Below are positions 1 through 5,922 of a stretch of 16,765 nucleotides of DNA, piece after piece. The notes beneath the pieces were generated by a model that did not search any database, had not been told where the DNA came from, and saw only the letters and a program-made list of their open reading frames with translations. Made by a program: the position numbers and the translations under genes. Source of the DNA: Hyphomicrobiales bacterium (GTDB lineage: Bacteria > Pseudomonadota > Alphaproteobacteria > Rhizobiales > JAUVMS01); the NCBI GenBank assembly GCA_030600135.1, contig JAUVMS010000008.1:1-16765 (forward strand), read 5' to 3'. Within the stretch, counting starts at the first letter, position 1; every line of letters begins with the position of its first letter.

Positions 1-226
1 CCAGCTCCGGCTCGGGTTGGTACACCACCTCGGGATCAGGAGGTTGCGGGCGAAGGTCGATGACCGGGTTCAACTCTTCAAATCGTACGATTCCCGTTCG
101 CAGGAGAGCCGGTGGTTGCTCGGAGGTCTCCCGCAGGGAGTGCACGAGATCGACGATCGCGACGGCCGCGAAGAGAAAAACCAGAAACAGCGGGAAGGGG
201 CGGAGCAGAGGGCGGAGGTCAATCAT
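1..226 (-). CDS. single-span membrane protein, cut by window edge
   Basis: This is the N-terminal 75 codons of a minus-strand gene that runs off the left edge. Its ATG overlaps the stop codon of the MerR gene (ATGA overlap at 223-226), so the two genes are almost certainly co-translated. The protein starts MIDLRPLLRPFPLFLV. It has one hydrophobic stretch at about residues 12-28, then a soluble region rich in Pro and Glu (QPPDPEVVYQPEPEL before the edge). The picture is a cytoplasmic N-terminus, a signal anchor and a periplasmic domain whose fold lies outside the window. I do not recognise a family. The coupling suggests it acts with, or is controlled by, the MerR regulator, but that is inference. 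Confidence 0.6.
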   Translation of the reverse strand, partial: MIDLRPLLRPFPLFLVFLFAAVAIVDLVHSLRETSEQPPALLRTGIVRFEELNPVIDLRPQPPDPEVVYQPEPEL

Positions 227-669
227 TCCTCGGTCGCTCGTTCGTCCCCCACCAACCTGACCAACTCGAGGAACTCGTCCAGCCGATAACCTGAATCCTC
301 GCCCGCGGAATTCACCAAATCAACAGCTCGTTGGATCTCGACTATTCGTGAGTGGACATTCTCCACATCGTCGGCGATCTTACGGACTTGGCCTTCAAGT
401 GTGGCTTGGTGCGCCGCCAGGGCCGACTCTAGACTCTCGGCATCACCTGCTAGTACCCGCTTCACTTGGCCGAGGTTCAGGCCGAGATCGCGCAATGCTA
501 CGATTTCAGCAGCGCGGGCCATTTGGTCGGGCCCGTATGTGCGCCATCCGGCTTCGGTGCGTGTCGGATTAATTAGGCCGCGCTGTTCGTATAGGCGTAG
601 TGCCTTGGCGGAAATGCCCAGTAGTTTGGCGGCTTCGGAAGGGTTCAGGAATTGTGCGGAAGAGGTCAT
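223..669 (-). CDS. MerR family transcriptional regulator
   Basis: A 148-residue DNA-binding regulator. Residues about 9-75 form the MerR winged helix-turn-helix: SEAAKLLGISAKALRLYEQR followed by a GLI-P-R wing motif and a second helix pair around DLGLNLGQVKRVLAG. Residues about 79-117 form the long dimerisation helix expected of the family. The C-terminal effector region is short and lacks the cysteine pattern of metal-sensing members, so the inducer is unknown. The ATG at 669 is preceded by GAGGTG at good spacing. Family members usually bind a promoter with an over-long spacer and twist it to activate. Such a promoter lies just upstream at 700-730, so autoregulation is likely. It overlaps the downstream membrane-protein gene by four bases. 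Confidence 0.88.
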   Translation of the reverse strand: MTSSAQFLNPSEAAKLLGISAKALRLYEQRGLINPTRTEAGWRTYGPDQMARAAEIVALRDLGLNLGQVKRVLAGDAESLESALAAHQATLEGQVRKIADDVENVHSRIVEIQRAVDLVNSAGEDSGYRLDEFLELVRLVGDERATEE

Positions 670-699
670 GATTCACCTCGATGTTGGCTGACCGCTAAC

Positions 700-730
700 C
701 TTATCGACGCGTCCCCAGGGGCCAGGTCAA
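700..730 (-). promoter_or_regulatory. putative MerR-type promoter with 19-bp spacer
   Basis: On the minus strand a -35 box TTGACC (725-730) and a -10-like box GATAAG (700-705) are separated by 19 bp (706-724). The spacer centre holds the palindrome CCCCTGGGG. A 19-bp spacer with dyad symmetry between the boxes is typical of promoters controlled by MerR proteins. The predicted transcript would start about 24 nt before the MerR start codon at 669. Symmetry outside the central nine bases is weak. Confidence 0.45.
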
Positions 731-829
731 GAGCGTCTTCGATTCCTCCCCCGCAATTTTAGGCGTCGTACTGAAGGCAGCTTCCTGGCCCACAAGGTCA
801 GTTATGACTTTGATCGATGACGTCCGCAA

Positions 830-1402
830 TTAGCCTAACATCAGCCGGAAGTAGACCGGCACGGCCACATAAGTGATGAGGCCGAGCACCAGCAGCGCGC
901 GCACCCAAACATCCTTGAAGCGCCGCCACAGCAGCGCGATGCAGACGATCGCCATGCAGATCTCGATGACCGAGACGATGCCGCCATAATGCCGCCCATC
1001 CCAGTAAGAGAGCGGCGAGTGGAAGCGCCAGTCGCTGACCGGCCAGAAATGCTGATGCGCGTCGCTCGCGTGAAACGGCAGATCGAGCCCCATGTGGATG
1101 AGCGCCGATGCCGCAAACAGCAGGAGGAGGCGCTGATTGATGAGGGCGCCCAGCCCCAACAGCAAAAGATAGAGCGGTATGGAATTGCAGATCGCCGAAT
1201 AGGTCTGCCACGGCTCCTGCCAATAGACCTGGCTCCACAGCGTTCGCTCATCGATGCTGGCGAAAAGCCTGGCCCAAACGAAGAGCACATAGATCGAGAG
1301 GTCGGGCGTCAGGGAACCGGCGACGACCGCCAGGTTGTCCTTTGTCGCATTGGGCTTGGTGAGCAGTGCCGCGCTGACCAACAAATGGGTTGGTGTGTTC
1401 AT
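830..1402 (-). CDS. polytopic membrane protein, hydrolase-like (DUF457/YdjM-like)
   Basis: A 190-residue inner-membrane protein starting MNTPTHLLVSAALL, with about four to five hydrophobic segments. It carries several His and Asp residues that could bind metal: THL at residues 4-6, a SLTPDLS loop near residue 32, and HMGLDLPFHASDAHQHFWP followed by FHSPLSYWD. This arrangement fits the membrane-bound metal-dependent hydrolase-like group. Close relatives in Rhizobiales are often labelled CobQ-like, which I regard as a misannotation because no amidotransferase or ATP-binding motif is present. The ATG at 1402 was preferred over a longer upstream reading because the family begins at MNTP and a purine-rich GGGAGGGGA precedes it. 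Substrate unknown. Confidence 0.7.
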   Translation of the reverse strand: MNTPTHLLVSAALLTKPNATKDNLAVVAGSLTPDLSIYVLFVWARLFASIDERTLWSQVYWQEPWQTYSAICNSIPLYLLLLGLGALINQRLLLLFAASALIHMGLDLPFHASDAHQHFWPVSDWRFHSPLSYWDGRHYGGIVSVIEICMAIVCIALLWRRFKDVWVRALLVLGLITYVAVPVYFRLMLG

Positions 1403-1600
1403 CCCCGCGCGTCCCCTCCCAATTCGATCTCCCAGATCTTTAGGGCGCACCTTATAGCAGGCTGGCAGGGGCGATGGGGAGGGTTGGCGAAGTTGTGATG
1501 GGCCCAACCACCGCAAGGGTGACGAAAAGTCGTGAGGCGCTTCCTCTGGGAGTCGTTATGATGCGGCACAAATGATGCCAAATCTCTGGGAGAGAAATTG

Positions 1601-1888
1601 ATGCCCAAGGCCTATTGGGTGGCGCGCGTCACCGTCAACGACCCCGACACCTACAAGCTCTACGTTGAGGCCGCGCCTGAGGCCTTCACCAAATACAACG
1701 CCCGCGTGCTCGCTCGCGGCGGCCGCGCAAGCCAGCTCGAGGGCGAAGGTCGTCCGCGCAATGTCGTCATCGAATTCCCATCCTATGATGACGCCGTCGC
1801 CTGCTATAATTCTCCCGAATATCAAGCCGCACGCGCCCATCGCCTGAGCGCCGGAGATGCCGAAATCGTAATCGTTGAGGGGGTATGA
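1601..1888 (+). CDS. DUF1330 family protein, copy 1
   Basis: A 95-residue protein, the normal length for DUF1330, a dimeric alpha+beta-barrel (ferredoxin-like) family of mostly unknown function. It opens MPKAYWVARVTVNDPDTY and keeps the hallmarks LARGG, NVVIEFPSYDDAVACYNSPEYQ and a C-terminal VEG. The ATG at 1601 has GGGAGAG eight bases upstream; the TTG three bases before it is not needed. It is the first gene of a tandem triplet with two paralogues and an exporter. It is the most divergent copy: it has PKAYW in place of AKGY, and AAPEAFTKY in place of the NGPIF or DGPVF segment. Enzymatic activity is not shown for the family and is not claimed here. Confidence 0.9.
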   Translation: MPKAYWVARVTVNDPDTYKLYVEAAPEAFTKYNARVLARGGRASQLEGEGRPRNVVIEFPSYDDAVACYNSPEYQAARAHRLSAGDAEIVIVEGV

Positions 1889-1890
1889 CC

Positions 1891-2178
1891 ATGGCAAAGG
1901 GGTATTGGATCGGCCACGTCACGGTCACCGATCCTGACAGCTACGCCAAATACATAGAGGCCAACGGTCCCATATTCGCAAAATTGGGCGCCAGGTTCAT
2001 TGTCCGCGGTGGCCAGCACCAAGCGCTCGAGGGTCCGGCCCGCGACCGCCACGTGGTTCTCGAGTTCGACAGCTACCAAGACGCCCTCGATTGCTACCGT
2101 TCACCCGAATATCAAGAGGTGTTCAAACTGCGCAAGGACGCCGGCATTGCCGATATCATGATCGTCGAGGGGACTTGA
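1891..2178 (+). CDS. DUF1330 family protein, copy 2
   Basis: A 95-residue paralogue of its neighbours, opening MAKGYWIGHVTVTDPDSY, with FIVRGGQ, HVVLEFDSYQDALDCY, RSPEYQ and a terminal VEGT. The start at 1891 was chosen over the overlapping ATG at 1885 because both paralogues begin MxKxY and because GAGGGGGT at 1877-1884 gives proper spacing only to 1891. That ribosome-binding site lies inside the last codons of copy 1 (Val-Glu-Gly), so translation of the two is probably coupled. Copies 2 and 3 are clearly closer to each other than to copy 1 (shared MAKGY, VTDP, YIxAxGP, FxVRGG, RxRHVVxEF). Confidence 0.92.
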   Translation: MAKGYWIGHVTVTDPDSYAKYIEANGPIFAKLGARFIVRGGQHQALEGPARDRHVVLEFDSYQDALDCYRSPEYQEVFKLRKDAGIADIMIVEGT

Positions 2179-2179
2179 A

Positions 2180-2476
2180 ATGGCCAAGGGCTACCTGATT
2201 GCACACATCACCGTCACCGACCCAGAGAACTACCCGAAATACATAAAGGCCGACGGCCCGGTGTTCGAGAAATGGGGCGCGAAATTCGTCGTGCGCGGTG
2301 GCGATTGCACGCTCGTCGAAGGTACCACGCGCGAGCGCCATGTGGTGATCGAATTCGAGAGCTACGAAAAGGCGCTCGCCTGCTACAACTCGCCTGACTA
2401 TCAGGCTGCCGCCAAGTTGCGCCAGGCCTATGCCCAATCCGAAGTCCTCGTTGTCGAGGGCATTCCTGAGGCTTAG
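2180..2476 (+). CDS. DUF1330 family protein, copy 3
   Basis: A 98-residue paralogue opening MAKGYLIAHITVTDPENY, with FVVRGGD, HVVIEFESYEKALACYNSP and a C-terminal VEGIPEA that extends three residues past the end of the other two copies. It starts one base after the copy 2 stop codon. Its ribosome-binding site, GAGGGGA, again falls in the Val-Glu-Gly codons of the upstream gene. The EamA transporter begins two bases after its stop, so all four genes read as one transcript. Three side-by-side copies could form hetero-oligomers of this normally dimeric fold; that is inference. Confidence 0.92.
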   Translation: MAKGYLIAHITVTDPENYPKYIKADGPVFEKWGAKFVVRGGDCTLVEGTTRERHVVIEFESYEKALACYNSPDYQAAAKLRQAYAQSEVLVVEGIPEA

Positions 2477-2478
2477 CT

Positions 2479-3414
2479 TTGCGACTTTCTCAGATTGCGA
2501 CGAGCGGGCGTGCTGTGCCTGAAGCGAGCGATGCCGATGCTCACGCGCGTGGCCTGGTACTGACCGTTTGCGGCGTTCTCTTGATGACGCCGGATGCGCT
2601 TTTCATCCGCTTGATCAACGCCGATACCTGGTCCTTGCTGGTTTGGCGCAGTTTGTTGATCGCGGCGGTTTTCTTGCTGCTCATGGTGATCGTTCATGGC
2701 CGAAGAGCGGCACTACAGTTTGCGCAACTCGGACTGGCGGGCCTCATCGCCGCGATCGGCCTAGCGGTGTGCTTGTTCGGCTTTGTCTCGGCCCTCTCGC
2801 ATACCACTGTGGCCAACGTCCTGGTCATCACGGCGGTGACGCCGCTGTTTGCCGCTCTCATGGGGTGGTTGGGCTATGGTGAGCGCCCGCCACTCAGGAC
2901 TTGGATCGCAATCGCCTTTGGTTTGGCCGGAATTGCTCTGGCGGTGGAAAGCGGCCTCAATGCGGGCGACGCCTACGGGGTGGCCATCTCGCTCGTTGCG
3001 GCGTTGGGGCTGGCGCTCAATCTCACGATTTTGCGGCACCACCGCCACGTGAACTATCTGGCCGTCGGCGTTTTGAGCGGATTGATCACTGGGGCAATTG
3101 CACTCTTTTATGGAGACCCAGCGACCATCACAGGTCAGTCGCTCGTTCTCACCCTGGTGCTGTGTCTGGGAATTGTCCCCACCGCTACGGCGCTTTTCTT
3201 GTTGGGGCCGCGCTATCTTCTGAGCGCCGAGGTTGGCCTGGTTATGCTTCTCGAAACCGTGCTCGGTCCGTTTTGGGTTTGGCTGGTTCTCGACGAGGTG
3301 CCATCGCGACAAACAATGATCGGTGGCGCCGTAGTGATCACGACCTTAGCATTCCACTCCTACGCCAGCCTCAGCGCAGCAAGGCGACAACCAGTGCAAG
3401 CACCGACCAACTAA
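2479..3414 (+). CDS. EamA/DMT superfamily transporter
   Basis: A 311-residue inner-membrane protein with about ten hydrophobic segments in two homologous halves, as in drug/metabolite exporters of the EamA type. Diagnostic stretches are the first-repeat SALSHTTVANVLVITAVTPL followed by an FAALMGWLGYGERP loop, and the second-repeat SAEVGLVMLLETVLGPFWVW with a following DEVPS. The family moves small molecules, usually outward by proton or ion antiport. Substrate cannot be told from the sequence. The start is a TTG two bases after the third DUF1330 stop, with GAGG seven bases upstream; no in-frame ATG occurs before residue 36, inside the first membrane helix. Its stop overlaps the folD stop on the other strand by four bases. 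Confidence 0.9.
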   Translation: MRLSQIATSGRAVPEASDADAHARGLVLTVCGVLLMTPDALFIRLINADTWSLLVWRSLLIAAVFLLLMVIVHGRRAALQFAQLGLAGLIAAIGLAVCLFGFVSALSHTTVANVLVITAVTPLFAALMGWLGYGERPPLRTWIAIAFGLAGIALAVESGLNAGDAYGVAISLVAALGLALNLTILRHHRHVNYLAVGVLSGLITGAIALFYGDPATITGQSLVLTLVLCLGIVPTATALFLLGPRYLLSAEVGLVMLLETVLGPFWVWLVLDEVPSRQTMIGGAVVITTLAFHSYASLSAARRQPVQAPTN

Positions 3415-4313
3415 ATTTCCGGCATGGCGATGCCCCGCGCCGCGGCCGCGGCCTGCACCGTGTTGCGCAACAGACAGGCAATGGTCATGGGTCCGACACC
3501 GCCAGGCACCGGTGTGATGGCGCCCGCAACTCGGCTTGCTTCGGCGAAATCGACGTCACCCACCAGTTTGGTCCGGTCCGAGCCGTCGACATCGATGCGG
3601 TTGATGCCGACATCGATGACGATTGCGCCCGGTTTCACCCAATCGCCCTTGACCATCTCCGGCCTGCCGACCGCGGCAATCAGCAGATCGGCCCGCCGCG
3701 CGACATCCGCCAGGTTCCGCGTTCGTGAGTGCGCGATGGTCACCGTGCAGTTCTCCCGCAGCAGCAATTGCGCCACTGGTTTGCCGACGATGTTCGAGCG
3801 CCCGATGATCACCGCCTCGGCCCCTGTCAGATCCGGTTGAGCGGACTTGGCCAGGATCGTGCAACCAAGCGGCGTGCACGGCACCAGCGCCGCCTCACCG
3901 GTCGACAGTCGACCAACGTTGACCGGGTGAAAGCCGTCGACATCCTTGGCGGGATCAACGCTGTTCAAGACCAACTGTGAATTGATGTGTGCCGGCAGCG
4001 GCAGCTGCACCAGGATGCCATGAACGTTCGGATCGCCATTGAGGCGGTTGATGAGATCCAGCAGGTCTGCTTGCGAGGTCTGCGCATCGAGGCGATGCTC
4101 GAACGACTGCATGCCGGCGGCCGACGTTTGACGGGCCTTGTTTCGCACATAGACCTGGCTCGCCGGGTCTTCACCGACCAGGACCACAGCTAGGCCGGGT
4201 GCCAGCCCATGCGACGACTTGAGTTCGGAGACGGCAGTTGCAATTCGTTCGCGCAACTCCGCCGCGACGGCCTTGCCATCAATGAGTTGCGCGTCTCCAT
4301 GTTCGCCCGCCAT
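3411..4313 (-). CDS. folD: methylenetetrahydrofolate dehydrogenase/cyclohydrolase
   Basis: A 300-residue bifunctional cytoplasmic enzyme. It oxidises 5,10-methylenetetrahydrofolate to the methenyl form with NADP+ and hydrolyses that to 10-formyltetrahydrofolate for purine and formyl-Met synthesis. The catalytic YVRNK motif is at residues 55-59 (Tyr55, Lys59). QLPLP is near 103, DVDGFHP at 124-130, the Rossmann motif GRSNIVGKP at 171-179, and the signature PVPGGVGPMT at 268-277. Length is a little over the usual 280-295. The ATG at 4313 follows GAGG in TGAGGTAG, which contains the stop codon of the DUF167 gene, so the two are translationally coupled. It is the last gene of the yggT-DUF167-folD set. 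Confidence 0.97.
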   Translation of the reverse strand: MAGEHGDAQLIDGKAVAAELRERIATAVSELKSSHGLAPGLAVVLVGEDPASQVYVRNKARQTSAAGMQSFEHRLDAQTSQADLLDLINRLNGDPNVHGILVQLPLPAHINSQLVLNSVDPAKDVDGFHPVNVGRLSTGEAALVPCTPLGCTILAKSAQPDLTGAEAVIIGRSNIVGKPVAQLLLRENCTVTIAHSRTRNLADVARRADLLIAAVGRPEMVKGDWVKPGAIVIDVGINRIDVDGSDRTKLVGDVDFAEASRVAGAITPVPGGVGPMTIACLLRNTVQAAAAARGIAMPEI

Positions 4314-4321
4314 CGCCTACC

Positions 4322-4669
4322 TCAATCCTTTTTGGACTCGAGTAATTCTTTCAGCCGGTTTTGCAGTTCGTCCGGCTCCCCTTCGATCGCCACCAGCTTA
4401 TGGCGTGATTTGCTTCCGGCCTTCAGGGTGACAGTTGATCTCGCCGCACCGAGCCATGACGCAATCAGTCTTAGTAAGGCCGTATTGGCCTTTCCTTTTT
4501 CCGGAATTGCGCGCACCCGCGCACGAAGGCACGGTCCGTCGGGCCCGCTCTCGATCCCGACGACGCTGTCGCAACCTGACTTTGGCGTGAGCCTGACAGC
4601 CAACACGATGCCGTCATCTTTGACCGTCAGCCATGAGCGGTCCGGCGCCAATCTACAAACCGCATGCAA
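4322..4669 (-). CDS. DUF167 (YggU family) protein
   Basis: A small basic protein of up to 115 residues. The core VLAVRLTPKSGCDSVVGI, then LRARVRAIPEKGKANTALLR, LIASWLG and VTLKAGSKSRHKLVAI match the DUF167/YggU family throughout. The function of the family is not established. No in-frame ATG exists near the front. The start is either TTG at 4669, overlapping the yggT-family gene by 17 bases, or TTG at 4651, two bases after the end of that gene. Neither has a strong ribosome-binding site, so coupling to the upstream gene probably sets translation. The neighbouring YggT-family gene is its usual partner in many proteobacteria. Confidence 0.88.
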   Translation of the reverse strand: MHAVCRLAPDRSWLTVKDDGIVLAVRLTPKSGCDSVVGIESGPDGPCLRARVRAIPEKGKANTALLRLIASWLGAARSTVTLKAGSKSRHKLVAIEGEPDELQNRLKELLESKKD

Positions 4670-4964
4670 TCGGCATCAAGAAGCCCGAACCACATGAGCC
4701 AATCACCACGCTTTGCAGGAAGATGATGAAGAGTATGAGGATGATCGGCGAAATATCGATACCACCCAAGTCTGGCATGAACCGCCTTATGGGTCTGAGC
4801 GCCGGTTCCGTCACCTGGTTCAGGGCATAGGCCAGGTTGCGCACGAAATTGTTGCCCGTGTTGATCACATTAAACGCGACGAGCCAGCTGAGTATCACGC
4901 CGGCGATGATGACATAGACATAAAGCTGCAGGACATATTGAATGAAGCTCAGCAGTGCCGCCAT
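4653..4964 (-). CDS. YggT family membrane protein
   Basis: A 103-residue inner-membrane protein with two hydrophobic segments (about residues 13-33 and 70-92), the normal size of a one-repeat YggT protein. The hallmark lies between and into the second segment: VTEPALRPIRRFMP, then GGIDISPIILILFIIFL. The family is linked to cell-envelope stress, osmotic tolerance and, in some lineages, cell-division or thylakoid organisation, but its molecular job is unsettled. The ATG at 4964 has only a weak GGGG-type ribosome-binding site. It heads a three-gene set with DUF167 and folD, and a candidate promoter lies at 4997-5025. Confidence 0.92.
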   Translation of the reverse strand: MAALLSFIQYVLQLYVYVIIAGVILSWLVAFNVINTGNNFVRNLAYALNQVTEPALRPIRRFMPDLGGIDISPIILILFIIFLQSVVIGSCGSGFLMPIACGL

Positions 4965-4996
4965 GCTTGAAAACCCCGTTTCGCCGTTTGCGTACT

Positions 4997-5025
4997 TCTG
5001 TAGCCTCGGGGTTTGCGTGGGGCAA
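4997..5025 (-). promoter_or_regulatory. candidate promoter of the yggT-DUF167-folD set
   Basis: On the minus strand TTGCCC (5020-5025) and TACAGA (4997-5002) are separated by exactly 17 bp, about 33 bp before the yggT-family start codon. The -35 box is good for an alphaproteobacterial housekeeping promoter; the -10 box is only fair. Confidence 0.35.
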
Positions 5026-5084
5026 GTGGCCTATCGGACAAAAACCGCAGTGTTCAACTGCCCATTCGCCAGCGGCAGGTCGCC

Positions 5085-5114
5085 TTGACACCTGCATGGT
5101 GCCGTCACTAAATG
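5085..5114 (+). promoter_or_regulatory. promoter of the tRNA-Ala gene
   Basis: A perfect -35 box TTGACA (5085-5090) is followed after 17-18 bp by CTAAAT/TAAATG (5108-5114). Predicted transcription would begin around 5120, about ten bases before the mature tRNA 5' end. The position and the perfect -35 box fit a strong stable-RNA promoter. Confidence 0.6.
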
Positions 5115-5130
5115 ACCGCTCAGACCTCTT

Positions 5131-5206
5131 GGGGCCGTAGCTCAGTTGGGAGAGCGCAGCGTTCGCAATGCTGAGGTCAGGGGTTCGATTCCCCTCGGCT
5201 CCACCA
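5131..5206 (+). tRNA. tRNA-Ala (anticodon CGC)
   Basis: A complete 76-nt cloverleaf. The acceptor stem GGGGCCG pairs with CGGCTCC, the D-arm is GCTC...GAGC, and the anticodon arm CAGCG/TGCTG encloses the loop TTCGCAA with anticodon CGC, reading GCG (Ala). The T-arm AGGGG/CCCCT encloses TTCGATT, and the genome encodes the CCA end. The acceptor shows the family's usual G3-C70; there is no G3-U70 pair here, because position 3 is G and its partner is C in this reading. Although tRNAs are common integration targets, no integrase or repeat of its 3' end is seen next to it. Confidence 0.97.
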
Positions 5207-5304
5207 ATCTTGTCTGCGCGTTGCCGCGCGCCAACCCAACGGGCGGGTTCCGGCTCGAAGTTTCACTTCTCACCTCCAACATGGTTTGTCGCTGTGCCGC
5301 CGCC

Positions 5305-5348
5305 CAAAGTCGCCCGGCATGGCGATGTTGCTATACCGGGCGACTTTG
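5305..5348. repeat. perfect 13-bp inverted repeat, possible two-way terminator
   Basis: The arms CAAAGTCGCCCGG (5305-5317) and CCGGGCGACTTTG (5336-5348) are perfectly complementary around an 18-base loop. The repeat lies between the tRNA-Ala gene (reading rightward) and the end of the secreted-protein gene at 5402 (reading leftward), the right place for a bidirectional terminator. The outer ends give AAA/TTT but no long T-run follows, and the loop is long for a classical terminator. It could instead be a dispersed intergenic palindrome. The remaining bases of 5207-5401 show no gene I can support. Confidence 0.6.
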
Positions 5349-5401
5349 AATTGTGTGTGAGGTTTTGACCCCGAACGCTATTGCCTTGAGGTTGTTGGCA
5401 G

Positions 5402-5743
5402 CTAGAACCGGCAGCGTAACGCGCCCCACCGCGTAATGATGCACCCACGACGACGCCAATAGCGGTGACGCCTATTGCGGTGACGCCAATGGCGACGACC
5501 CCGCCGGAAAAGCCTTGCCCGACGAGGCGCGCGCCAATGATGATGCGGTCCGCGCCAGTTACTCCATCGCCGGCGACGGTGCAAGCGGTGCACCTTTTGC
5601 ACCAAACCGTCGGATGCGGCTGCGCGATCGACTTGTAGGATGGCCGCAGGCGAGATTGCGGCGGCAGAGGCAGGTAGTGACCGTCCGGTCAATGCGAAAC
5701 CAGCAAACACCAATGCGATGGCTATGCCGAATAACCGTGTCAT
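5402..5743 (-). CDS. small secreted Arg/His/Trp-rich protein
   Basis: A 113-residue exported protein of unknown function. The first about 30 residues are a classical signal peptide (MTRLFGIAIALVFAGFALTG, then a SLPASAAA cleavage region). The mature part is extremely basic: HRRRRW, WRGPHHHW, RRGRRHWRHRNRRHRYW, and a C-terminal cysteine pair in RGCIITRWGALRCRF. Proteins of this make-up, with a terminal C-x-n-RWG-x-RC tail, are common and uncharacterised in Rhizobiales. The basic tract is coded by three imperfect 15-base repeats near 5450-5500. The ATG at 5743 was chosen because AAGGGAG precedes it by seven bases; the TTG two codons earlier is poorer. The alternative frame across the repeats is stopped by a TAA, so no frameshift is needed. 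Confidence 0.65.
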   Translation of the reverse strand: MTRLFGIAIALVFAGFALTGRSLPASAAAISPAAILQVDRAAASDGLVQKVHRLHRRRRWSNWRGPHHHWRAPRRARLFRRGRRHWRHRNRRHRYWRRRGCIITRWGALRCRF

Positions 5744-5804
5744 GATCAATCTCCCTTCGAGATCGCGAAGTTCATCGGATATCTGTTGACAATTCCGAAA
5801 TGAT

Positions 5805-5828
5805 CTATTCGCGAAATTTCACGAATAG
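5805..5828. promoter_or_regulatory. 24-bp near-perfect palindrome, operator-like
   Basis: The half-sites CTATTCGCGAAA (5805-5816) and TTTCACGAATAG (5817-5828) are complementary at 11 of 12 positions with no spacer. The palindrome lies about 60 bp upstream of the secreted-protein start codon at 5743 and past the end of the TSUP gene. No T-run follows on either strand, so a transcription-factor site is likelier than a terminator. I do not recognise the cognate regulator. The rest of the 5744-5922 gap shows nothing else I can support. Confidence 0.5.
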
Positions 5829-5922
5829 TGATCCATACATGAACCCAAGATGAACGATGAATGGCGTGTGGTGGAGATCGTCGCGGCGTCACCCAGGTCT
5901 GTTTCAAGCGACTTTCGCGCGC

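Noticed and set aside
989..1498. 169-codon plus-strand frame opposite the membrane protein gene
   Set aside because: It is a shadow of a GC-rich gene on the other strand, with no ribosome-binding site or domain.
2901..3728. 275-codon plus-strand frame across the EamA and folD genes
   Set aside because: It is a shifted frame of EamA continuing antisense through folD; both real genes have full family motifs, and this product is Arg/His-rich with no domain.
4209..4697. 162-codon plus-strand frame opposite folD and DUF167
   Set aside because: It crosses the junction of two clear minus-strand genes in antisense.
5131..5206. tRNA-Ala as the attachment site of the integrase
   Set aside because: The integrase is over 9 kb away, beyond a conserved core gene cluster, and no copy of the tRNA 3' end was seen near it.
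5450..5500. Three short repeats resembling a mini-array (possible CRISPR)
   Set aside because: They are adjacent 15-base imperfect repeats coding the Arg/His/Trp tract of a secreted protein; there are no spacers and no cas genes.
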